A DNA stretch of 48,307 nt from Planctomycetota bacterium. Lineage in GTDB: Bacteria > Planctomycetota > JAJSAM01 > JAJVHW01. Of the stretch, positions 42,269 to 48,307 are shown piece after piece. The translations under genes and the position numbers were made by a program. The stretch covers positions 1-48,307 of the forward strand of contig JAIOPE010000093.1 of the NCBI GenBank assembly GCA_021414065.1. The letters are read 5' to 3'. Each line of letters begins with the position of its first letter. Position 1 is the first letter of the stretch. Under the pieces are notes generated by a model. The model saw only the letters and a list, made by a program, of their open reading frames with translations. It had not been told where the DNA came from and ran no database searches.

Positions 42269-43390
42269 GTGGACGACCGACGCGTGCCGCCCGGCTCGCA
42301 GTCGTCGGCTCCGCCGTCCACGCCGGCCGGCGCCATTCCGACGGTCGCGTGGCGCAGCGCATCGCCGGACGGACTTCCCGGCTCGCTCGAGTTCATCGAC
42401 CAGACACGACTTCCCCAGTCGAGCGTGCTCGTGCGCTGCGACGACGCGGAGGCCGTGCGCTCCGCGATCCAGCGACTCGTCGTGCGCGGCGCACCAGCGA
42501 TCGGCGTCGCGGGGGCCTACGGGCTCGTCGTCGGGACGCAAGGCGCGGCGGCGCAGTCCGCCGAGCAGTTCGCGGCCGTGCTGAAGGGCGTCGCGGAACG
42601 CCTCCGGTCGTCCCGCCCCACGGCCGTGAACCTCGCGTGGGCCGTGGATCGGTGCGTGGCGGCCGTCGCAGGCATCGCGGCGCCGCGCGACGTGGTCCGG
42701 CGCCTTCTCGCCGAGGCGGTCGCCATCCACGCCGAGGACGAAGCCGCCTGCGCCGCGATGGGACGCTACGGCGCCACGCTCCTCCGCGAGGGCGGCACGT
42801 ACCTGACGCACTGCAACACCGGTCGCCTCGCCGCGACGGGGATCGGCACCGCGTTCGGCGTGTTCGTCACCGCGAAGGCGATGGGGCTCCGCCCGACGGT
42901 CTACGTCGGCGAAGTGCGTCCGCTCCTTCAGGGCGCGCGGCTCACGGCGTTCGAGTTGCGTGAGCGTGGGATCGACGGGTTCCTGATGCCCGACTCCGCC
43001 GCCGGGTCGCTCCTCCGCACGGGGGCGATCGAGGCAGTGTTCGTCGGGGCGGACCGGATCGCCGCGAACGGCGACAGCGCGAACAAGATCGGAACCTACC
43101 CGCTCGCGGAACTCGCGCGCGCCAACGGCGTCCCGTTCTACGTCGTCGCGCCGACGACGACGATCGACGCGTCCATCGCCGACGGAAGCTCGATCCCGAT
43201 CGAATCCCGCGGAGCCGACGAGGTCCGCGGAATCGGCGGCGTCCGCACCGCGCCGGACGGGTTCCCCGTCCACAACCCGGCCTTCGACGTCACGCCCGCC
43301 CACCTCATCTCGGGAATCGTCACCGAGCGCGGCATCGCCCGCGCGCCGTACGCGCAGAGCCTGCGACAGCCTCCGGTCTCGCTTCGATAG
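42269..43390 (+). CDS. mtnA: S-methyl-5-thioribose-1-phosphate isomerase
   Basis: This 373-residue enzyme converts methylthioribose 1-phosphate to methylthioribulose 1-phosphate in the methionine salvage pathway. Diagnostic motifs are VVRGAPAIGVAGAYG (72-86), THCNTG with catalytic C182, and VFVGADRIAANGDSANKIGTY with D262. The GTG start at 42269 lies two bases after the purE stop, so it shares the pur transcript. The first 23 residues are Pro/Ser-rich and may be extra. No other methionine salvage gene is in the window. Confidence 0.95.
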   Translation: MDDRRVPPGSQSSAPPSTPAGAIPTVAWRSASPDGLPGSLEFIDQTRLPQSSVLVRCDDAEAVRSAIQRLVVRGAPAIGVAGAYGLVVGTQGAAAQSAEQFAAVLKGVAERLRSSRPTAVNLAWAVDRCVAAVAGIAAPRDVVRRLLAEAVAIHAEDEAACAAMGRYGATLLREGGTYLTHCNTGRLAATGIGTAFGVFVTAKAMGLRPTVYVGEVRPLLQGARLTAFELRERGIDGFLMPDSAAGSLLRTGAIEAVFVGADRIAANGDSANKIGTYPLAELARANGVPFYVVAPTTTIDASIADGSSIPIESRGADEVRGIGGVRTAPDGFPVHNPAFDVTPAHLISGIVTERGIARAPYAQSLRQPPVSLR

Positions 43391-43432
43391 AACTCCGCTC
43401 AGGCTGATCACGACCGCCGTCCGATGAGGGGC

Positions 43433-43449
43433 GTGAACCCCCGGTTCAC
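43433..43449. promoter_or_regulatory. 17-bp palindrome in the ribosome-binding region
   Basis: GTGAACC-CCC-GGTTCAC is a perfect inverted repeat ending five bases before the ATG at 43455. It occupies the place of a ribosome site, and none is seen. It may be an operator or an RNA hairpin that controls translation. The remaining 63-base gap shows nothing else. Confidence 0.45.
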
Positions 43450-43454
43450 ACACC

Positions 43455-46400
43455 ATGGCATTTGAAGGCGACCTCCAGAACCTCGCACTCGGCGACGTGC
43501 TCCAGACCCTGGCGATGTCTCGCCAGACGGGCACGTTCGTCATCCGCTCGGCATCCGAGGAGCGGCGCCTCGTGTTCGGCCCCCGCGGTTGCGGGCTGCT
43601 GACGGCTCGTCAGGCCCTCCGGGAGCACGTCGGCGAGTACCTGGTGGCGAAGGGGAAGGTCACGCCGGAGGACCTCGAGCAGGCGACGAAGCAGGCCCGT
43701 CGGAAGAACAACCCGGCGATCGGCGTGGAGGACATCCTCAGAGACAAGGGGACGATCACCGAAGCAGACGTCACGGACGCCCGCCGCTACGTCGCAGGCG
43801 AGGACGTCTACGATCTCTTCCTGTGGCAGCAGGGCGCGTTCGAGTTCATCTCGGGCGATCCGACCGACCTGTCGCCGTTCGGCAACGCGTGGTTCGATGT
43901 GGTCTCTCTCTCGATGGAGTCCGCGCGCCGCATGGACGAGGTGTCGCGCCTGCGCGATACCTGCCCGCTCGGTGAGGTTCTCTGCCGAGATGACGAGGGT
44001 CCGGACCCGGCGTCGCTGAAGCTGAGCGCGGACGCGAAGCACGTGCTCCCGTTCACCGACGGCACGCGGACCGTGGACCTGGTGCTCGCGGCGACGCACA
44101 TCGGACGCTTCGACTCGTGGAAGGCGCTCGGCGAACTGCTCGACGCAGGGGTCGTGCGCGCGGCCACGCCGCAGGAACTCGCCCTGGCGGCGGACGGCCT
44201 CGTGCGTTCGAAGGACCACACGCGCAACGCGGCGATCCTCAACCGCCTCCTCGAGCACGCCCCTGACGACGACGTCACCCGGCGCAAGCTCGTGCTCGCC
44301 CTGACGGCGGCGGGCGACAAGAAGGGCGCGGCAGCGCAGTGGCTCGTGATCGCCGGTCACGCCTCGGAAGCGTCGGATGCCCCCGCCGCCGCCGAGGCGT
44401 TCCGCCAGGCCTCGCGCCTCGACAAGGACTCGGCCGCCGCGCAGGAGGGGCTCGCGCGCGCTCTCCTCGACGCCGGAGACCTCGTCGCGGGCGCCGAGGC
44501 CGCGCGAGCCGCCGCCACGCTGCACCTCGACGCAGGTCGCGCCGACGCTGCGGTTCAGGTCGCCGAGATCGCAGTGCGGTCGTGCCCCGAAGACGCGTCG
44601 GTGAGGATCAGCCTCGCCAACGCGCAGATCGCCGCGGGCGATCCGGCCGCCGGCCTTCTCATGCTCGACGACGCCGCGTCGCTCCTCGAAGCGACCGGCG
44701 ACGACGACCGGCGGCTCCTCGACGTCTACCGGCGGATCCTCCAGCTCGATCCTTCGCGCAAGGACTGCGCGCGGCGCGTCGAGCAGATCGAGTCGACGGA
44801 GAAGTTCCGCCGCAAGCGGCTCGTGCAGCGGCTCGCGGTCGCCGTCGCCGTTGTGCTGGTAGCCCTGGTGTCGCTCCCCATGATGAGCGGCCCGTCATTC
44901 GCCACGCAGATCCAGGCTGCGCGCCTGGCCGCAGGCTCGAAGCAGTTGGACGAGGCGCGCACCATCCTGGAACAGCTTGAGTTGCGCAACCTCTCGGAGG
45001 ACGAATCGACCGAGATCCGCGTGGTCCGCGAGATGCTCGTGAAGCTCGGCCCGAAGTCGCAGACGGAGCAGGCTGCCGCTCGGCTGGCCGAAGCGCTGGA
45101 ACAGAGCTCGAACGAGGCGGCGGAGGCGCAGGTCCGGAGTTGGGCGGAGTGCCTGGCGCGGTATCACAAGGGGCTCGAGCAACTCGACGGCGCCGACGGC
45201 AAGCTGCTCGGAGCGACCGACCTCAATCGTCTCAATCGCCTGCGAAAGGAGTTCCTCGACGACCTGAACGGTTCGGTCGCGGCGCTCTACGAGAAGGCGA
45301 CCTCCGCCTCGGTCCGCGTCACGGGAACCAGAGAGAAGTTCACGGCGGAGGTCTTCAAGAAGGAGGACCCCGCGGTCCTCCGCGACCTCGTCGAGCGCAC
45401 CGAGGAGGCGGCGAAGATCCGCGACTCGCAGGACTGGGTCGAGACCTCGCGCTGCCTCGACCAGATCCGCAAGCGAATCGCGCGGATGAAGGACGGTCTC
45501 GACAAGAAGACGAGCGATGCGATCCAGGGGATGCTCGAAGCGTTCGGCCCGGTCGAGCGCGAAGGAGCGCGCGCACTCGCGTCGCTCCGGAAGAAGCAAC
45601 TCCTCGAGAAGCACCGCGAGGCGTACGGCCGCGGACAGGAACTCTCCGGCGCAGGCAAGCTCGAGGACGCGGAGGCTGCCTACCGAGAGTTCGTGACGAT
45701 GTGCGCGGACCTCCGTCGAGCCGAGCCGCGCGACCTCTACGACGCGATCGTGCGGGACTACGTGGACGGCATGAACCTGGAAGCGCCCATCGCAGAGAGC
45801 GCACGGCGGCTCTCGAACATCCGCGAGGCCGAGGGCCTGGCGAACGCCGCGCTCGAGAAGGGCGACGTCGCGGAGGCGTTCCGTATCCGGTCCGGGCTGG
45901 TCCGCGCCAACAAGGACGTGGACTTCCGCACGCGGTTCCGCCTGCCGGTACGCATCCAGAGCCACCCGGCGGGCGCCGGCATCGCAGTGTTCGAAGAAGC
46001 CGCGACGGAACGCGCGCTCGGCACGACTCCCCTGCCGCGCTTCGACTACGCGGTGGACACAGGCGCGAAGCTCGTGCTGCGACTCGACGGCTTCGACGAT
46101 GTCACCGTGACACGCAGCGGCGCCGCCGAGGACTCGAGCGGCGTCGTGGACGTGGAATTGCCCAAGCGGGCCGAGTTCGCAGTCGCCGGCGCGGACGCTG
46201 TGCAGGCGGCGCCCGTGCAGTCGGAAACGGGCGTCATCCTCGCGGGTCGCGACGGCCGAGTGCGGCTGCGGTCGGCGACGGACGGGAAGGACCTGTTGGC
46301 CCCCTTCTCCACCGGTTCGCTCGCGGGCATGGCATCGGCTCCGGCGCTCTTCGGCGGACATGTGTTCATCGCGACGCTGGACGGCGCCGGGTTCGTGCTC

Positions 46401-47123
46401 GACGCTCGCACGCTCGAGAAGCTCGGCAACCTGAAGTTCGACGGGCCGGTGCGCGGCGCGCTGCTCGGGACCCCGCGGGGCGTGTTCGCGGTGACCGAGT
46501 CCGGCACCGCCCAACTGCTCGACGCCGCAGGTGCCGTGATCTGGTCGAAGCAGGTCGGGCGTACGATCACCGACCCTTGCCTCGCCGGCACGCGCATCGT
46601 GGTCGTCAACGCGCAAGGCGAGATCGTGGCCCTCGACGCGGCGACCGGCGACGCGCAGCCCCGCATCCGCCTGCCGGACGACGCGCGGTGGGGCGCGCCG
46701 GCAGCGTTCGGCGACCGTGTCGTCGTCGCGGGCGACGGCGGCGGCGCGGCGTGCGTGGATCTCGGGGCGCGCCGGGTGATCTGGTCGGTCGCAGTCGGCT
46801 CCCCGGTGCGCGCCGCGCCGGTGTTCGCGGCGTCCCGCGTGGTGATCGTCACCGCGACCGGCTGCGTGCAGACACTCGACCCGTCCACGGGTGCGACGCT
46901 GTCGCGTGACCTGCTCGGGGCTCCCGTGCGCCACGCCCCCGTTGCGCTCGGCGACGGTTGGGCCGTGGCGACGGAGCGCGGCTCGGTCGTTCGCTTCGCA
47001 GCCGACGGTTCGATCTCGTGGCGCTTCGATGCGAAGGCAGACATGTCGTCGCAGCCGGCAGTCGTCGGCGGCAGACTCCTGTTCGTCACGCGCAAGGGCG
47101 CCCTCGTCTCGCTGCGCCCCTGA
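43455..47123 (+). CDS. DUF4388-TPR-membrane-PEGA-PQQ propeller protein
   Basis: This 1222-residue protein combines several modules. Residues 1-150 are a DUF4388 (PATAN-like) domain (MAFEGDLQNLALGDVLQTLAMSR start). TPR-like repeats span about 250-450. One membrane segment (about 456-478, after a basic stretch) places the rest outside the cytoplasm. A long helical region runs to about 820. A PEGA domain (about 828-892) follows, and PQQ-type beta-propeller repeats make up residues 912-1222. DUF4388 proteins are usually linked to two-component or gliding regulation, so a transmembrane scaffold or sensor is inferred. The ATG lacks a ribosome site. Confidence 0.85.
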   Translation: MAFEGDLQNLALGDVLQTLAMSRQTGTFVIRSASEERRLVFGPRGCGLLTARQALREHVGEYLVAKGKVTPEDLEQATKQARRKNNPAIGVEDILRDKGTITEADVTDARRYVAGEDVYDLFLWQQGAFEFISGDPTDLSPFGNAWFDVVSLSMESARRMDEVSRLRDTCPLGEVLCRDDEGPDPASLKLSADAKHVLPFTDGTRTVDLVLAATHIGRFDSWKALGELLDAGVVRAATPQELALAADGLVRSKDHTRNAAILNRLLEHAPDDDVTRRKLVLALTAAGDKKGAAAQWLVIAGHASEASDAPAAAEAFRQASRLDKDSAAAQEGLARALLDAGDLVAGAEAARAAATLHLDAGRADAAVQVAEIAVRSCPEDASVRISLANAQIAAGDPAAGLLMLDDAASLLEATGDDDRRLLDVYRRILQLDPSRKDCARRVEQIESTEKFRRKRLVQRLAVAVAVVLVALVSLPMMSGPSFATQIQAARLAAGSKQLDEARTILEQLELRNLSEDESTEIRVVREMLVKLGPKSQTEQAAARLAEALEQSSNEAAEAQVRSWAECLARYHKGLEQLDGADGKLLGATDLNRLNRLRKEFLDDLNGSVAALYEKATSASVRVTGTREKFTAEVFKKEDPAVLRDLVERTEEAAKIRDSQDWVETSRCLDQIRKRIARMKDGLDKKTSDAIQGMLEAFGPVEREGARALASLRKKQLLEKHREAYGRGQELSGAGKLEDAEAAYREFVTMCADLRRAEPRDLYDAIVRDYVDGMNLEAPIAESARRLSNIREAEGLANAALEKGDVAEAFRIRSGLVRANKDVDFRTRFRLPVRIQSHPAGAGIAVFEEAATERALGTTPLPRFDYAVDTGAKLVLRLDGFDDVTVTRSGAAEDSSGVVDVELPKRAEFAVAGADAVQAAPVQSETGVILAGRDGRVRLRSATDGKDLLAPFSTGSLAGMASAPALFGGHVFIATLDGAGFVLDARTLEKLGNLKFDGPVRGALLGTPRGVFAVTESGTAQLLDAAGAVIWSKQVGRTITDPCLAGTRIVVVNAQGEIVALDAATGDAQPRIRLPDDARWGAPAAFGDRVVVAGDGGGAACVDLGARRVIWSVAVGSPVRAAPVFAASRVVIVTATGCVQTLDPSTGATLSRDLLGAPVRHAPVALGDGWAVATERGSVVRFAADGSISWRFDAKADMSSQPAVVGGRLLFVTRKGALVSLRP

Positions 47124-47157
47124 GACCGCGGCTGCCGCGCCTCCGGCCCCGTTCGCG

Positions 47158-47991
47158 TCACTCCATGCGGGCGAGCGCTTCCCTTGCCTCACGCACACGG
47201 CTGCGATCGGCCCCGTTCTTCGCTTCCAGCGACGCTACCCACGCGCGGAAGGCGTCGATGTTCTCCGCCCTGAGCTTCGTCCAGGCGTCGTCGCCGATCT
47301 GCTCCGCCTCGTGGCGCACCGCACCGAGTTCGAGTCGGTGCCACGCCGCTTCGCCGGCCTCGATCCCACCGACCGCCAGACGCTCGGGGTCGCTGGCGAC
47401 CACCCGCGCCCAGTAAAGCGCGCGCTCGTCGCGCAGCACCGACAGCGGGACCACCGTGGCCCAGTACTTCAGCGCGACGCCGAGCTTGGCCTCGTCGGTC
47501 AGAAGCGAGTAGTCCTCGCCGGCTTCGATCCTCCCGAGCGCGGTGAGCGCGTTGACGATCGCGTCGCGCAACCGTCCGCCGGCCGGGTTGCTCGTGGCGA
47601 GCGTATCCACGGACCGCACGCTCGTGGACCCCAACCGGAGCAACTCCAGCGCACATGCGAGACGTGTGGCTTCGTCGGGCGACGACAGACGCACGCCGAA
47701 CGACGGGTCGAGCGGCACGACGTCGGATGCGTCGTCACCGACGATGCGCCGCGTGCCGCCGTCGCGAGGTGCTGTCCGTGGCGTGCGTGTCCCGCCCACT
47801 CTCGGCGTCGGCCCGTGAGGACGGCGCGGCGCTGCGTCCGTCGCGACCGGGCCGAGTGCAACCGGGCCCCCGCCGTCGGTCGGCAGACCGCTCGAAGTCG
47901 GGCCCATCGATCGCAGCGCCATCCCTGCGATCGCGCCGATCGCCGCCGCGGTAACCGTCAGGATCGCGAGCGTGCGTGCGAGAGACGACAT
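47158..47991 (-). CDS. Hypothetical membrane-anchored protein
   Basis: This 277-residue protein has an N-terminal hydrophobic segment (about residues 8-28), a Pro/Gly/Arg-rich linker (35-85) and a helical C-terminal domain of about 185 residues with no recognised family. The stretch SLLTDEAKLGVALKYWATVVPL is a useful search seed. It starts 18 bases after the stop of the TPR gene on the same strand, so the two form an operon. It converges on the DUF4388 gene with a 34-base gap. Function is unknown. Confidence 0.75.
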   Translation of the reverse strand: MSSLARTLAILTVTAAAIGAIAGMALRSMGPTSSGLPTDGGGPVALGPVATDAAPRRPHGPTPRVGGTRTPRTAPRDGGTRRIVGDDASDVVPLDPSFGVRLSSPDEATRLACALELLRLGSTSVRSVDTLATSNPAGGRLRDAIVNALTALGRIEAGEDYSLLTDEAKLGVALKYWATVVPLSVLRDERALYWARVVASDPERLAVGGIEAGEAAWHRLELGAVRHEAEQIGDDAWTKLRAENIDAFRAWVASLEAKNGADRSRVREAREALARME

Positions 47992-48009
47992 CCCGACGAG
48001 GCTATCCGC

Positions 48010-48307
48010 TCAGCGCGCGTCCGCCGGGGGTTTCCGCATGTCGGCAATGAACGCCTTCGCCCGCTCCCGGTCGCTGCCGCCGTGCGCCACGTACTGCTCC
48101 ATGGCGACGGCGGCTTCCTCGCGGAGTCCCGCCGCAGCGAGCGAGAGCGCGAGCGCCTCCGACGAACGTGGGTCTTCCGGATCGATGGCGATCGCGCGTT
48201 GGAACGACGACGTCGCGGCGTCGTGGTCACCCAGGCGGAACTCGGCCACGCCGAGGTCGTGCCACGCCGCCGCGTCGGTCGGCGCCATCCGAACCGACTC
48301 CCGGAGA
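48010..48307 (-). CDS. TPR protein, N-terminus off the window
   Basis: The visible 98 codons encode at least two TPR units (MAPTDAAAWHDLGVAEFRLGDHDAATSSFQRAIAIDPEDP) and a C-terminal helix ending ADMRKPPADAR. The frame is open through base 48307, so the protein continues beyond the right edge and its true start is not visible. It is upstream of, and probably co-transcribed with, the hypothetical membrane protein. Confidence 0.8.
   Translation of the reverse strand, partial: LRESVRMAPTDAAAWHDLGVAEFRLGDHDAATSSFQRAIAIDPEDPRSSEALALSLAAAGLREEAAVAMEQYVAHGGSDRERAKAFIADMRKPPADAR

Overview
The window is a very G+C-rich chromosomal segment with 42 supported protein genes, two of them cut by the window edges, and one tRNA gene. 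No stretch longer than 300 bases lacks a gene, and no phage, insertion sequence or CRISPR array is visible. The host is a diderm bacterium: it has Lol lipoprotein-sorting genes, several lipoproteins and an RseB-like periplasmic sensor. Crp/Fnr regulators, HEAT/TPR proteins, a DUF4388-PEGA-PQQ protein and a bacterial XPB helicase would fit Planctomycetota or another high-GC diderm lineage. This placement is an inference from gene content and no marker gene proves it.

Layout. (1) 1-9504 is a respiration and stress cluster: a cbb3-type oxidase operon (diheme cytochrome lipoprotein, ccoN, truncated ccoO), a CBS-domain protein, three tandem-domain universal stress proteins, a LOG-family hydrolase and two Crp/Fnr regulators. 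Three TGTGA-N6-TCACA-like boxes each lie 21 nt upstream of a -10-like hexamer, so this looks like a local regulon. (2) 9624-12005 is a lolC/E-lolD-small lipoprotein operon. (3) 12153-19577 holds two HEAT-type proteins, a Rad50/YhaN-like protein with membrane segments and decayed nucleotide-binding motifs, a tail-anchored zinc-ribbon protein and a lipoprotein with an Ada-like metal motif. (4) 19743-21781 carries an anti-sigma/RseB-like pair behind an ECF-type promoter, and a PilZ protein. (5) 21867-29172 carries tRNA-Leu(CAA), an XPB helicase with its partner protein, rarA-suhB and an RNase H. (6) 29206-31526 holds a VapBC toxin-antitoxin module beside dacB, whose 3' end is duplicated. (7) 31691-39234 is one tightly packed reverse-strand run: degenerate STAND protein, glyQ, TPR/HEAT protein, glyS, cpsB-like phosphatase, galE. 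(8) 39376-43390 has aroA diverging from purC-purE-mtnA. (9) 43455-48307 has a 1222-residue membrane protein (DUF4388, TPR, PEGA, PQQ propeller), an unknown exported protein and a partial TPR protein.

The most promising signals are the Crp/Fnr regulon, the two P-loop proteins with lost catalytic residues (YhaN-like and STAND-like), the orphan ECF anti-sigma unit, the leaderless vapBC promoter with its operator inside the spacer, and the duplicated dacB end next to vapBC. All calls come from reading the sequence; no database search was possible.
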